From Branchipolynoe longqiensis (lineage: Eukaryota; Annelida; Polychaeta; Phyllodocida; Polynoidae), in contig CM059186.1 of NCBI GenBank assembly GCA_030323885.1, forward strand, positions 169,493,230-169,557,229: a stretch of DNA of 64,000 nucleotides. The letters run 5' to 3'. Under the pieces are notes generated by a model. The model searched no databases. It saw only the letters and a program-made list of their open reading frames with translations, and was not told the origin of the DNA. Of the stretch, positions 42,358 to 52,530 are shown one piece after another. The position numbers and the translations under genes were made by a program. Each line of letters opens with the position of its first letter. Position 1 is the first letter of the stretch.

Positions 42358-42692
42358 TTTTAAAAGGTCTGTTTTATTTAACGACACCTCTAGAGCACAT
42401 TGATTTTTATCATCGGATGTCAAACATATGGTCATTCTGACATATTTCTTTGGAGGAAACCCACTGCTGCCACATAGGCTACTCTTTCCGATAAGCACCT
42501 AGGGGTCTTTTAAATGCACTTTCCCACAGACAGGGCAGCACATACCTCAGCCTTTGATGAACCAGTTGTGGACCACTGGTTGGAACGGAAAACAGCCCAA
42601 ACTGCAAATGTGCCTACTGAGCAGGATCGATCAAATGACCGACACGTTCACAGGTGGACACTCTACCGCCTAAGCTACGTCCTGCTCCGTGG
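42358..42692 (-). repeat. Gastropod-type SINE with tRNA-like head
   Basis: TTTAACGACACCTCTAGAGC body. The minus-strand head has TAGCTTAGGCGGTAGAG (A box) and GGTCATTTGATCGATCC (B box). Confidence 0.75.
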
Positions 42693-42867
42693 CATGTATT
42701 TCAGTAACATAATGGCTTTGCTGCTGTCACGTGTCAATGTTCGGAGGGCGTCTCCCTAACACATGCATGACGCATTTAAAAACTTCTCCTTTCATTGTAT
42801 GGGAGGAAACGTTTATTGCTCTGAATAAAGTCTTTTTTCAGCACTGAAGCACTGGTTTTCGTGCCTT

Positions 42868-43208
42868 AAACTAAGATTCCTTCTACGCGGTGTGCGGTAT
42901 GCGGCATGCGGCATGCGGTATGCGAATGGGAGGATTCCTTCTATGGGGTATGCGGCATGCGGCATGCGGAATGTGACTGTTCCGTAATGCTCAGTCGCCT
43001 CCCCTCGTCTAAACCTAATGGACACACGCGACTGATGGTTTTCTATTCGCATACCGCTCTGCACTCTTGTGTGTGACCGTACCGTAATGCTCAGTCGCCT
43101 CCCCTCGTCTAAACCTAATGGACACACATGACTTATGGTTTTCTATTCGCATACCGCATGCCGCATGCCGCACCGATCGCTACAGGGACCGATCGAGTTG
43201 TCGCATAA
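42868..43208. repeat. 7-mer/6-mer repeat family, copy 5, left part
   Basis: Forward GCGGCAT runs followed by a reverse unit with a duplicated CCTCCCCTCGTCTAAACC block, ending GATCGAGTTGTCGCA at the Harbinger 2 insertion. Confidence 0.75.
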
Positions 43209-43535
43209 TGCCTAGTACACACCTCCCGTATACGATCTAAAACTGCCCGTTTCGCGCATAAAACTGAGTTTTAGTCGTTAGGTGTGCGACCCCCGCGCAC
43301 ACTAGACGCTTGCGATTCGCGTATAAAACTAAGTTTTAGGGCTTACAACTCGAATCGCAACCGATTCGAAAAACGAATCGGCCCGTTCGAGAATCGGTAT
43401 ATGTGAGCGGTCAGTCGTATCGTATACGGTAGGTGTGTGCTAGTCGGCGATCGATCGCGTCGGGGTTTTAACGCATCAGCCAATCACCGGGCTGCGAAGG
43501 GTCATGTGACCGTGTCCATACAAAAACGATGCAAA

Positions 43536-45106
43536 ATGGCGGACTGGACGAACGAGGCAGAGGTAACAATGGTAGAGATGTGGCAAACTCTGCCGTGTCT
43601 GTTTGATGTCTCGTGCCAAGAGTATTCCAACCGAGTGAAGAAAGTCGGTGCATTGGCAGCGATCTCCGCAGAAATTGGACAGTCAGGTACGCCCGTTTTT
43701 CCCGATAATATAGTATTTATTGTTTGTCATCATAGTTGTGAAATGCGCCGGTGGTTGAAAATGGCTTCTGCTAGATCGTCGCTCTCACATGAAAATTACA
43801 TTTATTGGTTATTGTTGTGTCGAACGGGCATTGGTTTTCAAGTCAAAGTTAGCGGGGTAACAGTAACACATCGGTAGAGAATAAATGTTCTTTCTTTATT
43901 TGTCTTAGACAATACAATACAAGACGGGTATAATTTGTTTTTACAGCGACGTCCATCCAGAAACGGACAGGATTCCGAATGCGTTTTCAACGACACGTCG
44001 GGCGCGCGACAGCCGATAATTAAAGATCCGGTGATCCATGCGCATGTCTCTGTGGCTGAACGGCTTCATCAAGTAATCTTTGAGGGGAAAGGCATCGTCC
44101 GCCACAAGGTAGTGCCCCAAAGGCCGATCATCCCCGGGTAGTGGTTGGGGGGGTGGGAACGACTCGGCGTGGTTCTCGAGCGACTCTTGAAGGGTGCATC
44201 CGGAAAACACGCCCCCATCACTAACCCGGCCATTGCATCCCACATCTACAAACAGGAACCGATAGTCGGCGTCTACTAGGGCCATCAACACTATGCTGAA
44301 CGTGTGTTTGTAATTGTAGAATGTCGACCCGGAGTGTGCTGGGGGTTTGATGTGTATGTGCTTCCCGTCCAGGGCGCCGATACAGTTTGGGAAGTTCCAT
44401 CTAGCCTGAAACTGGTCGGCGACTTTCCTCCACTCCTCCGGGCTCGACGGGGTCTGCAAAAACAAAAAAAACGACGCTTAAAATACAGAAAATACGAAAT
44501 AAAGTTACACGTTTTTGCCGACAAACTAAATTGTTTCTCTATTCACATTCGCAGGTAAACCGTGAGGAGACGGTTGTTAACGCCGACGAGGAGACAGGGA
44601 CTGACACCGATACCCAGAGCGTGTCTTCTCAAAATCTGAGTACAGTCGCCGACGATCCCCCAGAGGAAGGATCCTTCCGCACCAACACCAGCACCCCACT
44701 GTCGAGCCAAGATTGGGTGAACAAAAAAAAACGCAAGCGATGTGAGGGTGACGGAGAGGACGATCTCATGAATTTGGTTATTAAGAACCTGGAAGACACA
44801 AATGCCCCTCCAGACGACGCGCTTACGACTTTCGGCAAACATGTTACCAACAGGCTGCGAACAATCACCGATCCAGAAGTGTTGATGGTGATGCAAAATG
44901 ACATTGATCAGGTTTGCTTCCGCGGGAACATGAAGATCCTCGCGGCGCGAAACGCGGCGCGCAACAGAACCCTGCAGGCTGACAGTGAAAACAGACCCGG
45001 ACCATCGGGGACCGCCGCGCATAGGCCCAGTGCGCATAGGCCCGGTGCTGGCTTTTCGTTCATAAACATGTTGGAATCGGATCAATTTTCCGAGTATGAA
45101 AACTAA
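43536..45106 (+). pseudogene. Harbinger 2 MADF/BESS-like gene, exon 2 deleted
   Basis: Exon 1 (43536-43686) is intact and ends at CAG/GTACGC in the same phase as copy 1. Exon 2 begins at 43947 after TTACAG but retains only about eight codons (ATSIQK) before the deletion junction. Exon 3 (44556-45106, after TTCGCAG) is intact: acidic N-part, basic KKKRKRCEGD, BESS-like DPEVLMVMQNDIDQVCF. The MADF C-terminal helix is lost, so a normal protein cannot be made. Confidence 0.75.
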
Positions 45107-46303
45107 ATAGTTGGTTAACGTTTTTTAGTCGGTTCCACCATTCCACTTTGTAGTCGGTTCCACTATTCAAGTAAGACAAAGATGTTGCCCGTTTTAAATT
45201 TGTTGGTTAGCGTTTTTTAGTCGGTTCCAATAATCAAGTTTAACGATGTAGCTAAGCAGCCCGTTGCAGGTGCCTTTTCATTTGTAAACATGTTGCAATT
45301 AGTTGGTTAACGTTTTTTAGTCGGTTACATTATTCACGTTTTAGCTGCCCGTTACTGGGTCATTTTCATTCGTAAACCTGTTGCAATCTGATCATTATTC
45401 TGAGTATGACAATCTAGCTTTTTAGTGCATTATATTTTACTCCCACTGTGTGTACGCACAGTGCTAAAGATTGATTCTGATTCTGCTGTGGCAGAGTTGT
45501 TACTGTATTACTTGTTACGGTATTCTATTAAAGTTGTGTGAAATTCAATAAAAAACCCATATAAAACAATCTTACCTTGAAATAATCGTCCTTCAGCGAC
45601 TCGTAGATGGCGTCGCAGGTCTCGGGGACAATTTGGCCGATGGTGGTTGCCCCCACACGAAACAGGTAGCTGAGACTCCGGAAGGACTCACCTACAAACA
45701 AAATGTTGTGGTTAGATATATCAGTTTATTTATATTTCTAGTTGTGTTGATTTAAAACTCGAGATTTAAACATGGTAGCTCAGACCCACGAAGGATTCAC
45801 ATAAAAACTATGACAAGGACTACGCAAATATGTTTGCTAAAACTAAATTATTTGGTTACATATTTCGGTTTATTTCAATTTGCATATATTTAATTGTGAG
45901 CTCAGAGCAACGATATCGTGAATCAGGACGAGGAGACAAATATGTTGAAAATAAATTCCTTACCAGTTGCCAGGAATCGCAGCGTGACAGCCAACCTCTC
46001 CGCAGCCGATATCGACGCTCGATATCGGGTGTTTTGTCGCGCGATACGACCCTCTACCAGACGCAACAACTCGTCGAACTGATCCGACGGCATACGGCTG
46101 AAGTTGGTGAAGGCCTGTGGCTCGTCCCTGCGCAGACCAGCCATCAGGGCATTGAAGGCTCCTAGCTCCGATCTTTGAGCGATGTGTGGGCGTACCCACA
46201 CATTTCTAGCAATCTTCCGACGTCGTCGGCGACGACGGCGTATAACAAGCACAGCAAGCGCAAGAGCCATGGCTCTCTTTTGAGCAGTTGAGCGCGGCGC
46301 CAT
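43941..46303 (-). pseudogene. Harbinger 2 transposase, truncated and frameshifted
   Basis: Exon 1 is 46303-45964 and exon 2 45692-45576, carrying an extra A near 45660 relative to copy 1, which shifts the frame. Exon 3 starts at 44453. Exon 3 keeps Asp (GALDGKH), Asp (GRVSDGGVF) and Glu (RVVENAFG), but right after ENAFGIL it runs into antisense MADF exon 2 and stops at 43941. About 100 C-terminal codons are lost. Confidence 0.8.
45080..45420 (+). repeat. Repeated 3' end of the Harbinger 2 MADF gene
   Basis: AACATGTTG and GAGTATGA-type coding tail plus GGTTAACGTTTTTTAGTCGG recur about three times, as in Harbinger 1 but with different sequence. Confidence 0.6.
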
Positions 46304-46636
46304 GCTGCTGCTCAGTTTAAACGGCTCAATGTGGTTCGCGGCCCCGACGCCAGTCGCAGCGATAAAAAACAACTTGGCGCCATCTAGCGTTGCTGACCGA
46401 CGGCCGATCAACAACTGCTAGGAGGCGCTGATGCGAGTGTAGTTCGCGCTAAATACACCAGGTTCGTGGAACACAGTTGCGAAACGGACGGTATATGTGC
46501 GCATACCCGATTGGTATATGTGAGCACCCACTGTCGTCAGTTTTAAGTCGAAAACGGGATGGACCGAGTCGTGACGTGTTGCGTCGGCCATCCAGTTTTA
46601 GTGCGCGAATCGTATACGGTAGGTGTGTACCGGGCA

Positions 46637-46775
46637 TTAGCATTCGCATTCGCATTCGCATTCGCATACCGCGTGTAAGGGTTGTAGCCCATTGACTTCA
46701 AGGCGTTTCGATTTTTGCCGCATTTGCATTCGCATACCGCATGCCGCATACCGCGTGTAAGGAATCTTAGCTTTA
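46637..46775 (-). repeat. 7-mer/6-mer repeat family, copy 5, right part
   Basis: ATTCGC hexamers then GCATACCGCGTGTAAGG, completing the unit interrupted by Harbinger 2. Confidence 0.75.
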
Positions 46776-46918
46776 ATTGATATAGTTATTTTGCCTTTTT
46801 TTCAGGTTTTGTACAATAATGTTTTTTTTAAATCTTTCTGTAATGTTGATAAGTAGTATCAAATATAGGTCAGTGTTTGGGTTTTAAAACTGTGCTGCTT
46901 TCATCGGACTATGCAGCT

Positions 46919-47716
46919 TTAAAGTTGCACAGTCCGATCCTTTTGAGTTTCTGCCATTTTTCTGTGATAAATACATTAAATTGATCGTTACAATCAACCT
47001 TACTTTAGTTTGAAGTACCTTTCATTTTAGATAGCTGGATCTAAATAGTGAGATATTTGAAGGGCAAACATGTGAAATTAGTTTTGGCAAGCATGCCGAA
47101 ACTCTGACACCATAGGCTGACACCATAGTGCTTATATTCAACTGTCTCAGTCTTCCCATCTATGTGGCAATAAATGCCTAATAAATGCCTCAGTATCGAA
47201 TCAATTCTAGATAATTGTTTTGGTTTTGAAAATGTGATACTTCATCTGACTGTGAAGATTGAATAATTCGTGAAAGTTGAATTCCCACACAATAACAATC
47301 AATAGCAAACTCAATTTGAACTTTAATAGCTATTTCCTAGGGTTTGCTACACTTATTAAAGCTGATCTGTCCGATGAAGCATCACATTTCAAAATCAAAA
47401 CAATTATCTAGATTTGATTGTACACATCTAACTTAGATACTGATGCACTTAATAAGCATGTGTTGCCACATAGAATGAAATACCGAGGCAATTTAATAGA
47501 ACCGCTTACTGTAGAAACCTATGGCGTCAGAGTTTTGGCGTGCTTGCCAAAACTAACTTTAGCCTACATGTTTGCACTTCAAATATCTGAAAAGTTATGG
47601 TCATTTAAAATAAATGTTACTTCAAACTAAAGTAATGTAGATTATCACAATCAATTCAAAATATTTATCTCAGCAAAACAACAGAAATTCAAAGCTATCG
47701 GAGTATACAGCTTTAA
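46919..47716. mobile_element. Fold-back element, complete, 798 bp
   Basis: Arms of about 345 bp are inverted copies (46919-47262 against about 47372-47716), with a loop near 47262-47372. Both ends read TTAA (46919-46922, 47713-47716), compatible with a TTAA target. The 47418-47630 ORF is within an arm and is not considered a gene. Confidence 0.75.
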
Positions 47717-47936
47717 CATCAAGGATTTAACGCCATGTAAAGCGAGAATGCTATCACTTTATCAGGACTAGATTATGTCAAATTACGTTGTTGCTGCCTC
47801 CTGAGTTTTATCTCCAGTTTCTTTCTTTGAATTATTGCCCAAGTTGTTACCTCCGGGGACTTTTCTCTGCTGACTTCCTTCAATCAGTCAGTGGTATCGT
47901 GTAGAGCCCTCTAGTGTCAACTGTGGAACTAGGGTT

Positions 47937-48552
47937 GATGCGCGAGAAGGAAGAACAGAGGCGGATGTGGGAAAACTGAGGCGTTTATTGTGACGCCTCG
48001 GGCAAATACAGAGAACAGTGATAAGGAACAAAAACATATGAGACAGTAAGGTAAATGGTAAGCAGGGCAACAGAGAAGGTAACACAGGCTGAGGAGGCAG
48101 AGAGCAATAATAGGGGCTCATGAGGAGCAACAGGCTCGTGAGGAGCAGTACAGTAAGGGGCTCATGAGGAGCAGAGGATAAATAGAGGAGGGGCTCAGAA
48201 GGAGCAGTGTCAGAGTTGGTAGAGGGGGGGCCGAGGAGCCCTCCGCCGCAGAGGGGGGAGGGTACAGGAGGGAAAGTTGGGTGGGTGGGTGGAGAAGAAA
48301 AGGGCAGAGAGCTGGAAGGCGGCTGGAGGCTGAGTGCCTGAGGGAGGCCGGCGGGCGGCCTTATAAGGGGGAAGGTGAGCAGTGGCAGGAGAGGGGTGAG
48401 TCGCTCAAGGCCGGGGGAGGGCGAGGGTGAGCAGCGGGCGTCGCGCGAGGCGCGAATGCTGGGTGAAAGCCCGGGTAGAGGGGGGGGGGGGGGGGGGGGG
48501 GGGTGAGTCGCTCTCCCTTCCCTCGCATCAAACGAAATGCTTCGCATTATGA
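47937..48552 (-). repeat. Candidate minus-strand LTR-like segment in unit 1
   Basis: GATGCGCGAGAAGGAAGAAC starts a 616-bp segment whose first 300 bp recur at 48553. On the minus strand it has a TATA-like CCTTATAAGG (about 48358) upstream of ACAATAAACG (about 47995), the order expected in an LTR. Repeated in units 2 and 3. Low-complexity minus-strand ORFs here (up to 285 codons) are not believed to be genes. Confidence 0.35.
48480..48503 (+). repeat. Poly-G tract, unit 1
   Basis: G24. Unit 2 has G23 (53469-53491); unit 3 has G14-T-G6 (58458-58478). Confidence 0.85.
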
Positions 48553-49247
48553 CCGATGCGCGAGAAGGAAGAACAGAGGCGGATGTGGGAAAACTGAGGC
48601 GTTTATTGTGACGCCTCGGGCAAATACAGAGAACAGTGATAAGGAACAAAAACATATGAGACAGTAAGGTAAATGGTAAAGCAGGGCAACAGAGGAGGTA
48701 ACACAGGCTGAGGAGGCAGAGAGCAATAATAGGGGCTCATGAGGAGCAACAGGCTCGTGAGGAGCAGTACAGTAAGGGGCTCATGAGGAGCAGAGGATAA
48801 ATAGAGGAGGGGCTCAGAAGGAGCAGTGTCAGAGTTGGTAGAGGGGGGGCCGAGGGGCCCTCCACCAAAGAGTAAGGAGAGGGCTCGAGGCGCGCCCGAG
48901 GCGGGGGCGCGGGGCGCCCGGGGCGGGGCCGGAGAGGCAGGCCTGGTTGAGAGGAGGGTCCGGGGCGTAGGTGGAAGGGGGCGGGGAGGGCTGGGTGAGG
49001 GGGAGGTCCAGGGCCTACGTGGAGGGGGAGCGGGCGGCCAAAAAGGGGAGGCCCGCTCCTGAGGCCTGGGGGGAGGAGGTCCGGCGAGGGTCGATCAGGG
49101 GGGCAGCGAACTCCTCAGGGCTGGGCTGCGTGGGAGTCGGGAGCGGGTCGGGCGGGTTCATGAAGGCGGTGTCGTGAGGGTCGGTGGCTGGGCTGTCTGG
49201 GGAGGGTCTCTCGTGAGGCTGGGCTGAGTCGTCTGAGGTGTGGGGTG

Positions 49248-49320
49248 CGTGGGCGAACACCGCGTGGGTGAACACCGCGAGGGCAGCCACCAGGTAGGGT
49301 TCAGTTTTGTTTTATCACTT
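49248..49320 (+). other. Unspliced leader fragment abutting the array LTR
   Basis: GGGCGAACACCGCGTGGGTG and AGGGCAGCCACCAG match 50496-50535, but here CAG is followed by GTAGGGTTCAGTTTTG as in provirus A. The LTR then starts 27 bp past the donor. Also at 54236 and 59223. Confidence 0.7.
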
Positions 49321-50345
49321 TGTAAAAATATACGGATTTTCGGTTAAGAATTATATATTGGCAGAGAGCATTATTATTCTTGGATGCTGGAGTGGGACTG
49401 ATAGTATGTAAACTAAAAGTAAACTAAAGTCAACAAAAGTCCACTCCCATTGTACATGATACTGAGTGAGGTAAACTATATGTTATCTACTAAGAGTGGA
49501 GTTGATGGAAATGTACATGATGCTGAATAGAGTAAACTATCTGTTATATATGATGTTTGGAGTTAATGAAAAGAGTTCCTTTGTAAGAAACAGTACATGA
49601 TGGTTGAAATGTTCTCTTGGTGTTCATAAAGAATACAAAAGAGGAAAAGAAAGATTTTACTATATATAAATCTGTAACTGTTGCAACATCCTGTCCACCC
49701 AAGACCACCGACTGACCCACCAGCCTCATTAGCATATGTATAGAGTGCACCACCTGCAGATGGCTTGAGTGACAGCCCCTAATGGGGTGGTCACCCACCC
49801 AGTCTGTGGGGAGGTGTCTCATTGGCTGGTTGGGGAAGGTCTGGTCACCTGACTCTCTTGGCCTATCCTGACCCACACACTAGTCTCAGCTAATTAATTA
49901 TTCAAGATTTTGCCTCAGACACACTGAAGGAAATTCACTCTCATCCTGGCTCTTGAGTGAGACAGACCAACTTCGGAGCAGGACCCCAGACACTCTGTCT
50001 GATGCTATCAAAATGCAGCTATTCTAATTGAGTGTATCCACAGCCATAGGACTCCTGTCCCATGGGTTGTGGGCACTGGTTCAACATACAGGCTAAAAGA
50101 CTATGAGACATAGTGTGGGCAGTACAGGAGGAGTACAGGTGCTAGGTCACATGACTGGGGGATGACAGGAGTTGCTGCCAATAAAGCACAACTTATTCAC
50201 TGTTCATCCTTGTGACTAGTTTTCCTTCCTCTTTATAGACATGGTTAAATTGATCAGGCTAAATTGCATCACAGGTGAAATGAAGGGGGAGAGTATTGTA
50301 ATCACATAGGGTGCTCACAGTGGCAGAGACCCGTGTTTTTATAAC
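49321..50345 (+). repeat. Array LTR, unit 1
   Basis: TGTAAAAATATACGGATTTT start as in provirus A, TATATATAAA at 49671, AATAAA at 50180. It ends TTTTTATAAC directly before the primer site. The terminal CA expected of LTRs is not seen. Confidence 0.8.
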
Positions 50346-50359
50346 TGGCGACCATGACG
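50346..50359 (+). other. Primer-binding site, unit 1
   Basis: TGGCGACCATGACG immediately after the LTR. Copies at 55334 and 60321. Confidence 0.6.
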
Positions 50360-50379
50360 ATTGTCTGAAGTTCAGACAG

Positions 50380-51192
50380 ATGACTGAAGAACTTGAAGAG
50401 ATGTGCCGTGGTGACGTGAAGAGTGCCGCGATGACGCCCGTGATGACGCGAGAACTCGGTGAGGCGATGGCGATGACAGCCACACCAATGATGGGCGAAC
50501 ACCGCGTGGGCGAACACCGCGAGGGCAGCCACCAGGTGGTGAAGCGGAACGAACCCGGCCCGGGGACGACAATGGACCCGACGTGCCCTCCCACAGTGAG
50601 CAGCGACCCGGAACGCAACCCGGAACGCACCCTGGAACGCAACCCGGTGATGGAGGTCGACCCACGACGCGGGTGCAAGCGAGGGGGCGGGGCCTTGGAT
50701 GAGATTCAACCCACCCTCCCCCCACCCCGCGCACCCCTCCCCCACGCGACGGAGACGGCGGAGGAGGTGAGAGTGGCCAGCCACCATGCACCCACCCAGC
50801 ACCCACCCACCCACCACTCACCCAACCACTATACACCCACCCCCTGCACGCCGGGCTCGGAGACAGCGACCAGTGGTGCATATCGCCTGGGGACTCCATC
50901 TGTCGGGACTCCATCTGTCGGGACTCCACCTGTCGGGACTCCATCTGTCAGGACATCCCCTGACACGACACGTGAGTTGGGACATAGACTGACGGTCACC
51001 GGTGCAGTCAAGCGCCCCCCACCACCCACACCCAGCCCAGAGTGTTACGACACCCGTGTGCTGCGTTCTCACACCCGGGAGAAAACCAGACTGATTGAGG
51101 CTATCCCGGATCCACAGGAGCAGCACATCGCGAAGCGCGCCTGCATTGCTTGTGTGGAGGTGTTCTGTGGAGGTTTGAGGAAAAAGCAGTAG
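50380..51192 (+). CDS. Leader-fused proline-rich ORF (270 aa), unit 1; candidate accessory protein
   Basis: The first ATG after the primer site (50380) opens MTEELEEMCRGDVKSAAM. The frame crosses the leader/env-exon junction at 50535/50536 (SHQ/VVKRNEPG) and ends at 51192. The frame is open from 50311, but that start is inside the LTR. The middle is Pro/His/Thr-rich with repeated GTPSV motifs (GTPSVGTPSVGTPPVGTPSV). The C-terminus has basic residues and two Cys (AKRACIACVEVFCGG). No known domain is recognised. Preserved open in three units, although units 1 and 2 are too similar to count as independent. In provirus A the two halves are separate, as if by an intron. Alternative: a fortuitously open GC-rich frame. 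Confidence 0.45.
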   Translation: MTEELEEMCRGDVKSAAMTPVMTRELGEAMAMTATPMMGEHRVGEHREGSHQVVKRNEPGPGTTMDPTCPPTVSSDPERNPERTLERNPVMEVDPRRGCKRGGGALDEIQPTLPPPRAPLPHATETAEEVRVASHHAPTQHPPTHHSPNHYTPTPCTPGSETATSGAYRLGTPSVGTPSVGTPPVGTPSVRTSPDTTRELGHRLTVTGAVKRPPPPTPSPECYDTRVLRSHTREKTRLIEAIPDPQEQHIAKRACIACVEVFCGGLRKKQ

Positions 51193-52530
51193 TCTGTGTG
51201 TATTCTGAATATTATATATATATATTCACGAGATCGTGCATATATAAGAATTTTTTTTGAGGGACAAAAACATTGAAACTTTGACTTTTAGTATTTTTGT
51301 TTGCTTCTAGCAGTGTGTCGTTCTATACATAGGCACGTGGTAGCAGATCGGAGGTGATTGCCACAGACATTGACCGACACGGACGAGTTGTGATCGAGTG
51401 AGTTGATTTAAAAAAAAAAAAAAAAATTTTTTATATATAAACATTGTTGTGTGGTTTGCAGTACCGTCGATGTTGCTGGGATGGAAAACACCATCAAAAC
51501 TAGAAGCGAACGGCTGAGAGACTATACACTGACATTGTATATTAACTGCTACTCAGAACAGTAAGTATTTAAGCCATCAGTGGTTAAATATAGCAGCAGG
51601 CAGATAAGTGGCTGACCTCAGGGGCGGTGAGGCGTGTACATGTATACGCTGCCGACGACTTGATATACACCACCCGGTGTAGCACAGATAAAAAGACCGA
51701 GACGGTGAGTGTGCGATAAATCGTGGACAGAGCGACGCCGGTGTAGCCCAGATAAAAGTACCGGGACGACGTGGGTGCGATAAAGAAGTGGACCGAGCGA
51801 CGCCGGTGTAGCCCAGATAAAAGTACTGAGACGGTGAGTGTGCGATAAATCGTGGACTGAGCGACGCCGGTGTAGCACACATAAAAATACCGAGACGGTG
51901 GGTGTGCGATAAATCGTGGACCGAGCGATGCCGGTGTAGCACAGATAAAAATACCGAGACGGTGCGTGTGCGATAAGGAAGTGGACCGAGCGACGCTGGT
52001 GTAGCAAGGATCGAAGCACAGGGACGGACGGTGAGCGGACATCGCCCGGTGTGGCACGAATTGACGCGCCGGGATCGAACCGTTACCCATCGTCCGGCAG
52101 CAGCAACCGAGAATATTTTGAACAATATTGACGTTGGAGAAGATTCACGTCGGACTTGAACCCGCGAGCGGTGCGGGAGAGCACCGCCGACCGTCAGTGC
52201 CGAGTGAGATTATTTTGAACAATATTGGTAACGAAGCAGTGAGAGACAATTGTCCTGAAGACCAAGGCGTGTTCTTAAGACTAAAAATCTTTTAAATTTT
52301 TTTAGCTTCGGGAACCTCCGGGGTGCAACGAGATTGCAGTCAGGAGTTGTCCAGTTGATTGCAGCAGTGTGGGGGTGTTCGATATATACCATCAGGGTTC
52401 GTTGGGTATAGCGGTCAGGACTGATATCAGGATCTGTCCGGTTTCACTGTTAATATAGTGCTGCGGGACACGATCTCCTCGAGGGATATCACCCCAAGGA
52501 CTGCAAATATATACCTCAGTCGTTCCGACC
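51193..52530 (+). promoter_or_regulatory. Splice-signal-rich region between ORF and env, unit 1
   Basis: GTTTGCTTCTAG/CAG (51299-51313), GTTTGCAG/TACCG (about 51457), GAACA/GTAAGTATTT (about 51560) and TTTTTTTAG/CTTCGGG (about 52297) are good splice sites in a coherent order. The first and third are also in provirus A. Copies in units 2 and 3. Confidence 0.4.
51660..52015. repeat. Minisatellite of 64-65 bp, six units (unit 1)
   Basis: GACGCCGGTGTAGCACAGAT recurs at 51673, 51737, 51802, 51866, 51930 and 51995. Also at about 56649-57003 and 61630-61985. Minus-strand ORFs across it are artefacts of a period close to a multiple of three. Confidence 0.9.

Larger units (their letters stand above)
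43209..46636. mobile_element. PIF/Harbinger transposon 2, internally deleted
   Basis: Ends TGCCTAGTACACACC and GGTGTGTACCGGGCA are flanked by TAA (43206-43208) and TTA (46637-46639). Layout is the same as Harbinger 1, but one deletion joins MADF exon 2 to the antisense transposase exon 3 at about 43970. Transposase exon 2 also has a 1-bp insertion. Confidence 0.85.

Noticed and set aside
50372..50944. 190-codon minus-strand ORF opposite the leader-fused ORF
   Set aside because: GC-rich antisense shadow; the plus frame starts just after the primer site and agrees with element structure.
51577..52125. 182-codon minus-strand ORF and its overlapping frames
   Set aside because: Product of the 64-65 bp minisatellite; several frames are open at once.
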